Source of the DNA: Kingdonia uniflora | Lineage: Eukaryota > Streptophyta > Magnoliopsida > Ranunculales > Circaeasteraceae | DNA: 64,000 nucleotides | Direction: 5' to 3' | Assembly (NCBI GenBank): GCA_014058105.1 | Contig: JACGCM010001793.1 | Span: 496,001 to 560,000, forward strand | Shown: positions 46,961-59,669 of the stretch, piece after piece | Layout of the letters: each line of letters starts with the position of its first letter | Position numbering within the stretch: position 1 is the stretch's first letter | Translations under genes and position numbers: made by a program | Notes under the pieces: model-generated | What the model was told of the DNA's origin: nothing | Seen by the model: the letters and a program-made list of their open reading frames with translations, nothing else | Database searches by the model: none

Positions 46961-47240
46961 ATCTTTCCCTCATTAACATTTTATACTTTGTTAGGTCAAC
47001 TTTTAAGCCTCTATCTTTCGTAGATTTGTTCTGCATGGGGGACTTTGGGACCATCATTCATATTTTTCCTAGATGTGTCCCACACTAGCAAGTATTACTA
47101 GTATTATGTAAGCTATATGGAATACTGGTTTATTATGCACATTTCAAATAGTTTAAGTCAAATGGGATAAAAGTTGGGCATTACTCAAAGATCACGACTC
47201 ATGAGGATGTTGCAGCTGATGAAAAACAGATAGATAAGCT
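46961..47240 (+). pseudogene. orphan Rab2 fragment, duplicate unit 2, right half
   Basis: Continues the Rab intron text from 22093 (GCCTCTATCTTTCGTAGA against GCCTCTATTTTCCTAGAT at about 16672). It then gives a shortened last exon at about 47155-47222: AAATGGGATAAAAGTTGGGC, a deletion, then GGATGTTGCAGCTGATGAAAA, compared with 16793-16890. It cannot be translated into a Rab tail in frame. Confidence 0.8.
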
Positions 47241-48508
47241 AAGAGAGTGAAATATCTTATCTCTACATGTATTTCAAAGATTTATATATGAACATGAAAT
47301 CATTGACATGTATAGTGTTAAATCATTCATGAAATTATTGGTGTTGTACTGTCGTGCCAATTTTGGTTACCATGAGTTTTGCTGACAGTTCATTAAGAGC
47401 AATATGGAATGTTAGGTATGTGTCCATTCTATTTTGTGCTACTACATTTTTTTCTGAAAGTCGTCGAGTATTGATCGTTGGAATATTGGTCCATTATCCA
47501 TTTTGTGGCTATAGAGCATTCAAAAGTAGCTATTGACTGCTAAACAACTTGGTTGCTCTTTAGGGCATTGGAAGAACGATGGCCACCTAATGAATACATT
47601 CACAAATGGCTGAGAATAATGTATATATTTCTTTGCAATTTCACATGTTATTCTAGATATTTGCATTGTAAGTCTTTGCCTTGAAACAAGTTTTCTCTTG
47701 AGGGGTTTCACCGATGAAAAGTCGACTTGGATATGAATGAGACGTACCAATTATGGTTGATTTAAGACAATAGTAATAATAGGAGCGGATCCATGTACAC
47801 TCCCTTTTGGGACACTCATCTAGACACTACTTTATTATGAACATATACAAAATGTTTTAAGAAGTTTTTCTTTATGGATATGATCTCCTTATCATGAAGA
47901 TCATCATCACCAATAAAAGAAGTTATTTCGACATTTTTATCAATAGTAAAAAAATATTTTAATTACAAAATATTATTTCAGTTTTTAGTTGCCATTATTA
48001 TCTAAATTTGGACATTATACTTGTAGGAATATTGGAATGACCTAATAATGTATAACTGTGATTTCAATGGTAAAGAGATCATATCTATACGGATAAAATT
48101 TCTCAAATCATATTAAATTGGCTCAAAAAAATGAGTGTCTATAGAGTATCCTAAAATGGAGTGTCCACGGATCCATTCCTAGTAATAATATCTCAAGCTT
48201 TTATTTATTTCTCTTCAAATGTAGGGAAGAAAGTTCTTGGGCAACTAAATTAGTAATGATTGTCTACCAAAGAGCAATGTGCGAAACATGACCAACCGGT
48301 TTAAAGCATGAAACGCCCATTTAAGATGACCAACTCATGACCAATATATATTTTTAAATGTGAAGTCGATATATATTGACCAGTGGGCAAGCCTTGCTTT
48401 GATCTTAAATAGAAGTCAAAATCAAAGAGTATGTTCATCTAAGAAATTTGTAGTTAGGTCTGTCTGTGTTTGCTTGAAGACCCAAATCTCTCCTTCAAAG
48501 GGCGTACA
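47241..48508. other. upstream flank of ProT-like copy 2
   Basis: Homologous to 16886-17678, enlarged by a 400-bp MULE-like MITE. No gene seen apart from that element. Confidence 0.55.
47781..48180. mobile_element. MULE-like MITE
   Basis: A 400-bp element with inverted ends AGGAGCGGATCC / GGATCCATTCCT, extending about 45 bp with mismatches (TACACTCCCTTTTGGGACAC and its counterpart). A perfect 9-bp direct repeat AGTAATAAT flanks it at 47772-47780 and 48181-48189. The matching place near 17485 in unit 1 lacks the element. Confidence 0.85.
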
Positions 48509-50767
48509 ATGGAGAGAAAGGAGTTCAATGAAGAGAGATATATTATGAAAGCAAGTCCTTTTAGTATTGAAGCAGATGAAGTTGATATTATTGGTGTTCA
48601 AATACAAGAACATGGTGTTCTTAGCAGTACAACTGCTCATACCACTGGACTAGGTCTCTCTCTCTCTCTCACACACACACACATTAATAGTGAGCTTATA
48701 CTAATTAATACAAATATATTGTGCAGATCCATGGCAACAGGTAGGGCTGATGCTAATAACAAGTTTCAATTGTGCATACATATTGTTTTACCCAAGCATT
48801 ATAATGGTGCCATTGAGTTGGGGTTGGGGTGTACCTTCCATGTTCTTCTTTGCACTTTTCAGTGCTTACTCCAATTGGTTATTGGCAGGATTTAACATTG
48901 TTGATGACCAAATGTTTATAAGATACAGAGACATAATGGACTTTGCATTTGGTGAGTTTTCTGCCTTTTCACTCCCATACAGTTCTCTTCTTATTCCTCA
49001 GGTCGTTTCACCCTCTAGGGTTACTAGTTAAAAGGATTAAACCTAGACTAAAGGGGATTTTTCTTCTTCTTCGGGATTCTGAACACTTATCCCTTATCAT
49101 TGCTTATTCTAAATCTCTTTTATGTTATTGTAGGAAGAACAATGTACTATATCACTTGGATCCTGCAGTTCATCAATTTATTTCTCGCAAACACGGGTTT
49201 TATCCTTGCTGCTGGAATAGCACTTAAGGTTGGTTAAAAAGATCGACCAAGTACAAAGAATGTTTAAAAACACCTAGCAAGTACGCAATTGTATAACAAA
49301 GGGAACACCTCACTGTTGTGTGCAGGAGATAAATGCAGAGTTCAGTGATTCTCCGTTGAGGCTTCAATATTTCCTCGTTATAAGCGGTGTAGCTTACTTC
49401 ATCTTCGCATTTTTGGTTCCAACAATGTCTGCAATGAAAAGTTGGTTAGGAATCTCAGCTGTCCTCACACTAACTTACATTATAATCCTCGTCGTTATTT
49501 TAGTCAAAGATGGTACGGTTTTCTCCACATCCAAATTAAAGAAGAATCTAACATTATATAGAGAGACATACTAACTTGTGGACAACCTTAATAACTGATG
49601 TATATTTTTTTAATAGGGCTCTCTGAAAGAGATAGAGACTACGATATCAAAGGAAGTAAAGCCGACAAGGTGTTCCACGGCTTAAGTGCAATTGCAGCTA
49701 TTATCCCTGCCAATAGTTCTGGCATGTTGACGGAGATGCAAGTAAGTCCTTGCAATAGGTCCATGACCCAGTTTCTGGAGATTTTACTAACACAAAATAG
49801 TAATATGTTTTGCAGTCGACTCTACGTAAGCCAGCCAAAAAGAACATGAGGCGGGCCTTGTATCTACAATTCACACTTGGGCTTGCAGTTTACTACAGTA
49901 TAACCCTAGTTGGATATTGGGCATATGGTTCACTAACATCGGGGTATCTCGCTTCAGATCTGGGTGGTCCTAAATGGGCAAAAGTGCTTTTCAATTCCCT
50001 GGTCTTTCTCCAGACTATAGTCTCTCAACATGTAAGCATTCTTTAACTTCTTCATACACAACAAGCTCCAACGGAATATCTATATAGTCTTCCTATCTAT
50101 TATTGGAAGCTGGGACCGAATAAACGTCCACTACTGATTCCAAAGCCGTTTATTTATAACAATAGTAGTTTGAGGCAACATCACGGTCGAGTTGTCTAAA
50201 ATTGCTAGATTGTATCACTATCTTTGCTTTTTTGTTATCTGACTAACTCCTGTTTACTTGATCTTCATGTGGAACCATTGGACTTAGATGTTCCTTGTAC
50301 CGATACATGAGGCAGCTGATACCAAATTCCTGAAGCTAAATGAGAGCCTGTACTCAATTGATAACATCATCCGTCGGTTTGCCTTGCGTGCACTCCTCTT
50401 TGCAATAAATACGTTACTAGCTGCAGTATTCCCTTTCGCAGGAGACTTTGTGAACTTAGTTGGATCAATGTCTCTAATCCCACTTACCTTTGTATTTCCA
50501 AGTTTGATCTTCATCAAGGTAAACCCAACAATAGATTATTTATTGATTCAAAATTCATAACCAAAGACTAAAAATGGATTTATATGTTTATAATCGATTT
50601 GCAACAACTCGTTGCAGGTTAAAGGAAAGAGTGCAAGAACAACACAGTGGATTTGGCATTGGGCTATCATCTTTTTTTTCTCCCTCCTCTCCATCATAGC
50701 AACGTTCAGTAGCATCCGTTCGATCATACACAATGCAAAAGTTTACAGTATTTTTGCCGATATGTAA
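48509..50767 (+). CDS. proline transporter-like (AAAP family), copy 2
   Basis: Exons 48509-48653, 48727-48951, 49134-49228, 49326-49512, 49617-49741, 49816-50031, 50288-50518 and 50618-50767 join to 457 residues. From exon 2 on, every exon has exactly the length of its counterpart at 17679-19864; only exon 1 differs (three codons shorter). Exon 6 differs at 9 of 72 residues. All ProT-like landmarks are kept: DPWQQVGLM, IRYRDIMDFAFG, SGMLTEMQ, YYSITLVGYWAYGS, HEAADTKF. Changes are mostly conservative, so the copy looks constrained rather than decaying. Substrate not determinable from sequence. Its 5' flank carries a MITE that copy 1 lacks. Confidence 0.9.
48656..48682. repeat. (TC)n(AC)n microsatellite in intron 1
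   Basis: A short TC run directly after the donor G, then an AC run; it occupies the same place as the longer TC run in copy 1. Confidence 0.85.
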
Positions 50768-51102
50768 ACCCATCCAATGGCTGTTGGGGAAATCCCCTCT
50801 TTGTCATTGCAATCATTAAATATAGGATTTGTTTGTGTTTTAATTAATGAAGAACGAATTCCCTGCGATTGAAATTATATTTGTACTCAAATTAAAAGTT
50901 TATCGTATTTATACTTCATACACTATCTCATTGGTAGAAACATAACCCAAATGGCCAAACATATTAGCTTATAATGACGAACAAAGCTCTTAAATTTGAA
51001 ATACTCGCCACAATCGAGTTTCTTCAATAACTCTTCATATCCTTGAAAATTTTGAAGAATGCCACTCTTATCAAAGGTGAGAATTTCTTTCCAATTCATT
51101 CA
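50768..51102. other. 3' flank of ProT-like copy 2
   Basis: Non-coding, similar to 19865-20280 in its distal part (TTTCTTCAATAACTCTTCAT), after which it joins the Rab-derived text of unit 3. Confidence 0.55.
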
Positions 51103-51200
51103 GTGAATTAGCTATTTCAGGCCTTCACAAGTACTGCTACATTAAGGAATCTTCACAATATTAGTTCTTTCTATTTTCCACGTCTTCTAGATGTATAAAC
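51103..51200 (+). pseudogene. orphan Rab2 exon scrap, duplicate unit 3
   Basis: TCAGTGAATTAGCTATTTCAG|GCCTTCACAAGTACTGCTAC resembles the intron end and exon start at about 16216-16290. It is followed within a few dozen bases by TTTCCACGTCTTC, then similarity is lost. Its start coincides with the start of unit 2 (21725). Confidence 0.7.
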
Positions 51201-51276
51201 TAGGAGTTAATCTTGTCGAATTTTCTATCTATACCGGCACTACTCAATGTTTTATCTTCCGGTTCACAAGCACACA

Positions 51277-51600
51277 TGTTAATAGATCGTATAGGTGTTA
51301 TTGGTTGTGCCCAAATTGTTACACCAAATTTAGGTCGGTGGGACCTAGTGTTACTCTTTATTAGGGCTTGAGGGTATAATGGGAAGACCACTCAAACCCT
51401 ATCAACTTAAATAGAGGGGAAGTCCCTCTTGGAGGCTACAACACAGAAAACTATCCCATTAAGGTCTGCAACCAATCCAAGGGAAGACTCCACTCAAGCT
51501 CAGGAGAATTTGCAAAAACAGTTGAAGAGGTTAGTAAAATCCTTTTCATATCCATTCATTGATCATAGTAATTGTATTAAATTCATACAATTGGTATCAG
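51277..51600 (+). repeat. possible LTR with initiator-Met-type primer site
   Basis: A segment starting TGTTAATAG or TGTTATTGG ends CATACA just before ATTGGTATCAG (about 51589-51599), the text of a tRNA-iMet primer site. No second LTR or coding region was found, so it may be a fragment of a Copia-type element. Confidence 0.35.
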
Positions 51601-51924
51601 TTGCTAGGATACATATTTCTATGATTAATTTATTAACAACAAAGAGAAAATAACAAAATTGTTGTCAGAAGTTTTTTCTCTATACTTTAATAGTTTTGTT
51701 TTTAGTACTTTAATGTTGTTTACAGTTCCCGAGGAAAAGAGAGATCGAAATAGAAAATTCTTAAGTTCTTTATTTCTTTACTAAGTCTCTCACTCTCTTT
51801 GTCTCTCATTGACTAATTGTAAAATCCATCACTCCCCAAATTTTAGGGTTTTTTTTCCTTTCTCTCAAATTGCACAATTATCAAACCTAAATCATCCCCT
51901 TAAATCCTGTGGAGAAGAGGGTTT

Positions 51925-52015
51925 TCTAAATCGATTTCAGAAGAGATTAAAGAGTTTCTAAATCGATTTTAGAAGAGGTTCAAGAGTTTCTAAACTAATT
52001 TCATAAGAAATTTTG
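51925..52015 (+). repeat. ~30-bp tandem repeat, three units
   Basis: TTTCTAAATCGATTTCAGAA, GAGTTTCTAAATCGATTTTA and GAGTTTCTAAACTAATTTCA, each followed by GAAGAG/ATAAGA-type text. Confidence 0.65.
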
Positions 52016-52026
52016 ATGAGAGAGTA

Positions 52027-52183
52027 AATATAATATTTTTAATATACTCGAACATGTATTTTAGTCATCCATTATATTTAATTTTGAGTACTTATGCGCG
52101 TTTGTTTGATTGTAGCTATTCGAGATGGATATTTGAAACCAAACACTTCAAAGTTAGATAAAAGTATCTCCAACAATTCTTTA
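52027..52183 (+). repeat. fragment of the 25678-type Gypsy LTR, left part
   Basis: Matches 25700-25835 (AACATGTATTTTAGTC-TCC, GATGGATATTTGAAACCAA, ATCTCCA-CA). It continues at 55713-55775, so one old LTR was split by the element at 52189-55707. Confidence 0.8.
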
Positions 52184-52913
52184 GCAAGTAATCTACAATA
52201 CGAATAGAGAAACCCTAAAATGAATAATTGTATGAAGAACACACCAATTGGTTGGGAAAATTCCTTTAAGAGCTTCAATTGCTTAATCGAAGTTAATTAC
52301 AATTAAATTTCTCCTAAACCCTAAATCTTTCTCTTAGAATTGCATTGATTTAATATCTAAGATCCTCCAATCTTACCTAGCCTTGCCCCTTTTATAGGGT
52401 TACAAGTTTCTAGTTACAAAATAGGATAAATATGCCCTTAAACGCCTAAAGAAATAGGCTGAATCGCGCCTCTGTTCGAACAGAAAAAGTGTATTCATAC
52501 AGACTAAAAGTCTATTCAAACAGAACACTTAGAACTATTTCTATTCGTGTAGAAAACAAGTCTATTCAAATACAAAGGGGTGTATTTGAGCAGGCCATAA
52601 ATTATTTAAATAAAACACCCCAGAACCATGTTCGAATAGACCCCAAGTCGCTCAAACGACTTCAAATCTCGTTCAAACGACTTGGGCAACTTTTTACAAA
52701 AAGCTCCTGAGATCCTCCTGGATCATGGCTCCCCCCTTTAGGAGCCTTGAGCTCCTGCTCAAGCTAGAACTGGAGATGTGGAAATGTAGCTATGCCCATT
52801 TCCCTGTTATACCACTTCGATGTACTAGGTAGCTAACCCTTCTTCCCAACTCGAAATGACTCAATACCACCCTATCTTGTAGCATAAACTTTCCTCTCAA
52901 GAATACCATCCTC

Positions 52914-53111
52914 CTACAACAGATCTTCTCCTTCCATCCATAAGTCATTAACTGACGGTAGGCGAGTGTCAATTCTAGAGTCTTTATCTAAAAGAGATGG
53001 CTCAAGCAACTTCAAATGCTCGACATTAATCACCGAATACATTTGCATAGAAGGTGGCAAATCCAATTCATACTCACATGTCTTGCCTCGCAGCAACTTT
53101 CGGCAAAACAC
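52914..53111 (-). pseudogene. Gypsy integrase C-terminal remnant
   Basis: Minus-strand reading CEYELDLPPSMQMYSVINVE followed by HLKLLEPSLLD. This is the typical end of a Ty3/Gypsy integrase (YELDLP---..H-VFHVSLLK-type block). Confidence 0.7.
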
Positions 53112-53179
53112 ACTACGCCCCTTGGGATCATATCTGGCAACATACTTTGACAGAATAATAGGCTATATCTACATGGCTA

Positions 53180-53390
53180 CCAACATAACGGAAGTAGTTG
53201 GTAATGGGGATTGAGATAACCTATCAACCATTTTGTTATCCACTACCTTCTTATACTTGATAATCAAGGAGAATTGTTGGAGATACGACATCCCCTTCAT
53301 CTGGCGAGCTTGCTGTAGCTTGGACTGTGTAACTAAAAACTAAAACGGTTTGTGATCAGAATATACCACGATCTCCTTTTGCAACTTCCC
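53180..53390 (-). pseudogene. Gypsy RNase H tail
   Basis: EIVVYSDHKPF, then KLQQARQMKGMSYLQQFSLI and IKYKKVVDNKMVDRLS on the minus strand: the DHKxL and IxYxxGxxNxxADxLSR blocks of Ty3/Gypsy RNase H, with a stop after DHKPF. Confidence 0.75.
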
Positions 53391-53812
53391 CATATCGGTT
53401 TGTTGCTTATAAGATGTTGGTATTGTAGACAACACTCTAGCCGACGGACCCTCTTGAACCGGTCATACCAATAATACAAACATACTGCTCGCATTAACCA
53501 ACTGCTTCACCTGAGTCGTCGTCACTAAATTATTCGTAGCAACATACTCCTTACAAGCATTGATATGGAACTCTTTTCCCTCCTTCACAAGACGATACTT
53601 GCGAGCTCTGCGATAATGAATCGCATCTCGGTCTCAAAGATAATGGCTACCCAAGATGACCTGACACACATCCAAAAGAACCACCTCATACGTCACCTCA
53701 TCATCAAACCTTTTAGTGATCGCAAACTTGAATGTACACTGCTTCGTGATCATCAAATCCGCATCTTTCTGAATCTACCTCAAGCCATACGGCTTAGGAT
53801 GAGCTGCAGTAG

Positions 53813-54720
53813 TCAAACCCATTTCTTTATCAACGTCTCAGAAATCAAACTTTTTTGACTGCCCGGATTAACAATGGCCTTGACTAAGCTCTGCTTTACC
53901 TGAATACTGACATGAAAAAGTTCTTCCTGACTTTCCTCCTCGGTAGCCAAAGTCTGCTGAAACATAAGTGTAAGCTTAGGATTTGGTTTATCTAAATCTG
54001 GGAGGTCAACAACCTCTGCAGCTAGTGCATATCTCTCTTTCTTGCTCTTCTCCTCCTGCGGGTGAAGTTTCCAACATCTATCTGAAAGATTCTCAGTCAC
54101 CTTACAATGATTGCAATAATTCTCCTTGGACAAAGACTTCCCTCCTTTGGACTCTCCCTTATGCTCATTTTTCCAACTAGACTTGTACCCTGACTTGTTC
54201 TTGTCGTCTTCTTTGTCAATCTTTAATTATTTACCTTTAATAGTAATTGCCTTCATGGTAGCGTCCTCGATATTGGCCATAGTAAAGAACTTCAACTCTC
54301 TTCTAATGGACTCCGAAACCCCCCCCGTGTACTTCATGAATACCTCATACTCATCCACATCAATGTCCAAAACAAAAGCTTGGTTATGAAATGCCGTAGT
54401 GTACTCCTATACGGATTGCTCAAATTTTGGTAGAAATTATGCCATTTGTACTATCTCTCTTGCTCATACCCAATCGGATAAAATTACTTTTGCACTAATA
54501 CTTTAAATTCTTTCTAACTCAAACTTCCTACATCGTGGCATTTCCGATAAGATTTCAACCACGTGAGTACATGACTTGCGAATTTCAACATAGAAAAGCA
54601 TATTTGTTGAGCATTGGAATATTTGTAAACAAAAAAATAAGTTTCTAACCTATCTAACCAGTTATCAATATCTCGGCATCGATTGAACCGTCGAATATTA
54701 AAATTTCAATCTTAAAATTA
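53813..54720 (-). pseudogene. Gypsy gag, zinc knuckle and protease start
   Basis: The 106-residue ORF at 53813-54133 contains CNHCKVTENLSDRCWKLHP, a CCHC-type knuckle with its His lost (a C-x2-C spacing, then CWKLHP). It continues into VKAIVNPGSQKSLIS, where retropepsin should have DTGA/DSGS and here reads NPGS, which would be inactive. Farther right, broken gag reading continues to about 54720. Confidence 0.6.
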
Positions 54721-55775
54721 ATACGAAGAATACATATAGAATTTGATGACTTACCAATATCCGATCGTTCCTTGACGGAATTCGACTTCACTAGAATCAC
54801 AATCTATCTCCTCAGTACCCTCGTCATCATCCCCCTTTACAACCCCTTTCTTCTTCGAGCGGCCTCACCATTTTACCGAAGCGAAAGTCTTCACGAGGTT
54901 CGTGAGACGCAATTATTTTACCAACTCCTCTAGAATAGTAGTTAGATTAAAAACTTTTGTTTCCAAAGTCGTGAGTCGATTGTCAGAATCACCCATCTCC
55001 AAATTGACCTTCTTCTTTAAGTTAGGTTTTCGGTGAATCTTCAACAGACTCACTAGCTTCTCCATCGTTTACTTAAGACGGTCACATGTAGAGACCATAA
55101 ACTACAATCACCCCCGAGAATCGTAACTGGAAAAATGATACCACTTAATCCATAATACGAATAGAGAAATCCTAAACTGAATAATTGTATGATGAACACA
55201 CCAATTGGTTGGGAAAATCCCTTTAAGAGCTTCAATTGCTTAATCAAAGTTAATTATAATTTAATTTCTCTCAAACCCTAAGTCCTTCTCTTAGAATTGC
55301 ATTGATTTAAAATCTAAGATCCTATAATCTTGCCTAGCCTTGCCTCTTTTATAGGGTTACGAGTTCCCAGTTACAAAATTGGAAAAATATGCCCTTAAAC
55401 GCCTAAATAAATAGGCTAAATTGCGCCTCTATTCGAACAAGAAAAGTATATTCGAACAGACTAAAAGTCTATTCGAACAGAATACTCATAACTATTTCTA
55501 TTCGAAAAGAAAACAAGTCTATTTGAATACAAAGCGGAGTATTCGAACAGACCATAAATTATTTGAATAAAACACCTCAGAACCATGTTTATTCAAAGAA
55601 AAAGAAAAATCTGTTCGAATAGACCCCAAGTCATTCGAACAACTCCAAATCTCGTTCGAACGACTTGGGAAATATTTTACAAAACCTCCCTAGATCCTCC
55701 AGGATCAGCAAGGGATATCCAAGAGACAAGAAATATTTACACAAATATATTTAGAGTATAATATAAAGAGAGATT

Positions 55776-58700
55776 TGATCAATTATAAAACCAACATCTT
55801 AAAAGCCTACAAGTTCACGGTGTATCATTGAGTAAAACAGAAAGCGGGGTCGTATCCCAAGAGAATTGTGGTATGAATTATACTTTGAGCTACTAGTTTT
55901 ATCCAATAACAATGAGTTTGTGTTGGTTTTGAAATAAAAGTGAAGAAAAAAACAAATTGCAAGATATGTTAGAGTAAAACCAATGCATCGATTTCACTCC
56001 AACCCATGTAGTCCATGAGAAAGTGTCTTTAATTAAAGTACTAATTAATTCCCGTACCATGTATCATTGGTCGGGTATACACGATACTCACAATGGATAA
56101 GAAATTAATGTTTGGGAATTCTCGATAAGCCACCTTACATAACAATGGTCATGTTGAGTAAGGCGGATTACTTTCGTTTCTCCATGTTCTTAACCAATCT
56201 TGTTATGGTCAAACAAGATGGTTGATTAGTTTTTTCATTTCTCCAAATCGTAGCTATGGTCAAGCATAAGATGAAGGAATGAAGGAATTGAACTTAAGCC
56301 CGAAGAGAAAGAAATTAATAGTACTCAAATTAAAGTTACTTCTACAACTAGGCTACATTGGGTTAGAGCTTTCTCTAGCCTTGGCTAAGAGGTTTAGCTA
56401 CTCATCCTTTCGATCATCGTTATATTACTAGATTATCACAATAAGGAAAAATGATAAGAAAAGAATAGAAGAAGAATAATTTTATTGCTTTGTACATTTG
56501 ATATTGCACTCTCCAAGATGCTTTCTCATGGGCGGGATTCTCCTCCTATTTATAGAGTATAAGAGGGTTTACAAAATATCAACATAAATGAGAAATTCCC
56601 TAAACAATGCCTTCTATTATGCACAAAATATAAGAGCTTTAAAACTCCATAGTCTATGCCTTGGCCCATGAATAAAATTATATGACTTGATGATCTCTAT
56701 TAATGCATCTTCAATGCTTCTCCATGGGCCTTTCGTTGACAACTTCAAATGAGAATCATTGTTGGAGTGCATCACCCTTATTCTTTGTTGAAAACTGGAA
56801 AAAAGTACGACTTGTTTATCATGTGTCCGATTTTTGTAGATACAAGAAAAAACACTATTAGTATCACATTTATTTATAAAATGACTAGGTAGATATAAAT
56901 TTAGAAGTTATGCACATAAATATTATGTGTCTAGAAAATACCCCCAAACTTATATTTTGCTAGTCCTCAAGCAAAAGTAAATAAAAATCTATTTTTGCAT
57001 GTCACGCGGTTGCATTTAGTGTATGCAACAAGCTGTTAAACCACCAGGTTCCCTTGGTGGACGAGTGTTGTCTAGTGAGGGTTTACAGTGATTATACCTA
57101 CAAAAATTAAAAATGACACTTTGGCAATTCTAGATTATAAATAACTTATTTCCTGTCAACTTATCCCTATTTTGTTATAACAAGAAAATATTATGACAAA
57201 AAATTCCTTAAAATATTTCCCAAGTGTACTATAAAATATCATTTTCAAAATCCCAAACTTGAAATACTACCTCATGCTTAGAAAAAGATTCAAATATTTT
57301 CCTTAGCTATATCTCAGTGTAGTGAAGATAGTGTTACAACACAATACATTGTATATAATAGTTGAGTCAGTGTTTGGTAGTCTAGTATTTATTGGAATAA
57401 ATTTATCGGTTAGTTCGACAAGTACCTTAGTCAACTCGTGTTCCTGGTATTCTTTGACAAGCCCTTTTTTTTTTCTTCATACATGGTTTCTTAGTGAAGC
57501 TTCTATAACAAGGAGTTTCGGTCGAGAATCTCTGCCAGTTGGCTAAGGTTTCCAGGGTTTGGAGCCCCTTCCTGACCTAGACCCAAGATTCTCGCAAGTA
57601 ATACTTTTCTTGCTCCTTTCACATAGTTCATGGTCATACTCGAGATTGGTGATAATTTTTTCTCTTTCAGTTCTTAATCATTCGAGTATGCCTTCCAGTG
57701 TAAAAGTTTTAGAGCAAGTTTGGTCTTTTTTTTATACTTTCAGGAATAAACTTATTCTTTGGCATTTGTCTCCTTTGGAGCGAATTATTCCTAACACAAA
57801 TGCTAAATTTTCCATATTCTAGTCATAAACTCTATTGAAGGTATTGGTAGTATAACTATAGTGAAGTGCAAGTTTTAAAAATATAGCAAGAACAATTTGA
57901 GTTTTTCGCTAATCACAAGGTAGTACATCGTGTTCAAGAACATGATAAATAAATACTATAGTATACACTTGGTAAAATATCAAAGTTTTTTGGGTTTTCC
58001 AATCAGCATATCATTTTGCCTAAATAAAATTAGTCTAAGTGCTAAAAATTTGCCACAAAATATATCATAAATTGCCAAATAGTCATTATTTTACTCTTTA
58101 TCCAAAAGTATATAAAATGTAGTTTTTCTACCCCCAAACTTAAATAAAACATTGTCCTCAATGTTTGAGAACAAAATTAAATACTCGGAATGGGAAATAA
58201 AAACTGGAACTTCTCACCTGAATGTAACTTGGGTTGCCTCCTAGGAAGCGCTAAGTTTTACAGTCTTCTACCAGACGAATGAACCCCTAAACTTAAATAT
58301 ATAAATAATGCATGTAAGGGGCCCACATGATCAATTTTGATAATATGTGTCAATTAGAAAAGTTGTCTCTTCATCGTAAGTACAAGATTCTAAATACGGT
58401 TTTAAACATTGCCCGTTGACTTTGAAAGTATTACCGGTTTTAGGATCTACTACCTCCACGACTCCATGAGGATAAACAGTTTTAACCACGAAAGGGCTGT
58501 ACCAACGAGAACGTAATTTTTCCAAGAAATAAACGTAGCCATGAATTGTAGAGTAACATTTTCTGATATGGCTCTAAAGTTTTGTGAACAATCTACTTAT
58601 CATGAAAAGCTTTAGTTCGTTCCTTGTAAATTTTTACATTTTCATAAGACTCTCGGCGAAGTTCATCAAGTTCAAAAAGTTGAAGTTTTCTATGTAATCC

Positions 58701-59650
58701 AGCTTTATCCATTTCCAAGTTAAAGTCCTTTGTAGCCCAGAGAGCCTTATATTCCAGTTCCACATGTAAGTGGCAAGCCTTCCCGAAGACAAGTCTATAG
58801 GGTGATATACCAATCGAGGTTTTATAGGCTGTTTGATATGCCCAATGGGCATAATCAAGACGATCAATCCAATCCTTATGATCGGTTCAAACAGTTTTTT
58901 TTTAAATTCTTTTGATTTTCTGATTGGATATTTCGACTTGACCACTTGTTTGTGGATGATAAGGTGTAGTAACTTTATGAGTGATGGAGTAATTCTTCTA
59001 AATATTTTGAAAGACACGATTACAAAAATGTTTACGACCATCACTTATAATTGCCCGAGGGGTGCCAAAACGATTAAAAATGTTTTTCAAATTTTTTATC
59101 GCGGGCTTATGGTCATTCGTTTGACATGGCACTCAACCCATTTAAATACATAATTGACTACAACGAGAATGTAAAGGTACCCGCAAGAAAAAGGAAATGG
59201 GCCCATAAAGTCAATGCCTCAAACATCAAATAGTTCAACAATAAGGATGTTGTTCAAGGGCATTATGTTTCGATGAGAAATATTCTAGGTCCTCTGGCAC
59301 CTATCACATTCAGAACAAAAAGTATGTGCGTCACGAGAAAGGGTAGGCCAATAAAGGCCGGATTGAAAGAATTTTGCAATAGTTTTCTTGGTACTAAAAT
59401 GTTCTCTGCAAGCTAAGGTATGGAAAAATGTGAGTACACTATGGAACTCATCATTTGGGATGCATCTCCTAATCACTTGATCGGAACATAACTTATATAG
59501 ATAAGGATCGTCCCAATTAAAACGTCTAACCTCGTGTAAAAATTTTGTTCTATCTTGCTTTGGCCAATGGGTAGGTAATCATTTTGTAGTAAGATAATTG
59601 ACAATATCAGCGTACCAAGGTAATTGTGAGACAATATCTTCTTTCTGAAT
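55776..59650 (-). mobile_element. truncated Athila-like element, minus orientation
   Basis: The 3' LTR 55776-56935 is the same family as 24454-25606. The 3' non-coding region 56936-58320 is nearly parallel to 37815-39200. Integrase coding follows to about 59650, where it is cut off by plus-strand Tat-lineage gag. It sits at the end of an older LTR fragment (55713-55775). Unlike the nested relatives, it keeps pol sequence and shows what they have lost. Confidence 0.8.
58331..59650 (-). pseudogene. Athila-like integrase remnant
   Basis: Minus-strand order: WYADIVNYLT near 59600; an H2C2 zinc finger (59285-59476, FHTLACREHF ... CSECDRCQRT); the core start GIDFMGPFPFSCGYLYILVV near 59210; [19 protein letters not shown] near 58800; and the C-terminus [18 protein letters not shown]...[10 protein letters not shown] (58331-58525). 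These match Athila-lineage integrase. Several stops and frame changes make it non-functional. Confidence 0.8.
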
Positions 59651-59669
59651 ATCATCGCCAGATCAGAGC

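Larger units (their letters stand above)
52189..55707 (-). mobile_element. internally deleted Ty3/Gypsy element
   Basis: LTRs 52189-52725 (537 bp) and 55146-55707 (562 bp) lie between target duplications GCAAG (52184-52188, 55708-55712). On the minus strand the LTRs start TGATCC. The primer site GTGGTATCA (55136-55144) fits initiator Met tRNA, and a purine tract AAAGGGGGGAGCCA precedes the 3' LTR. The 2.4-kb interior retains gag, zinc knuckle/protease, an RNase H tail and an integrase C-terminus, with RT and most of integrase lost. Confidence 0.9.
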
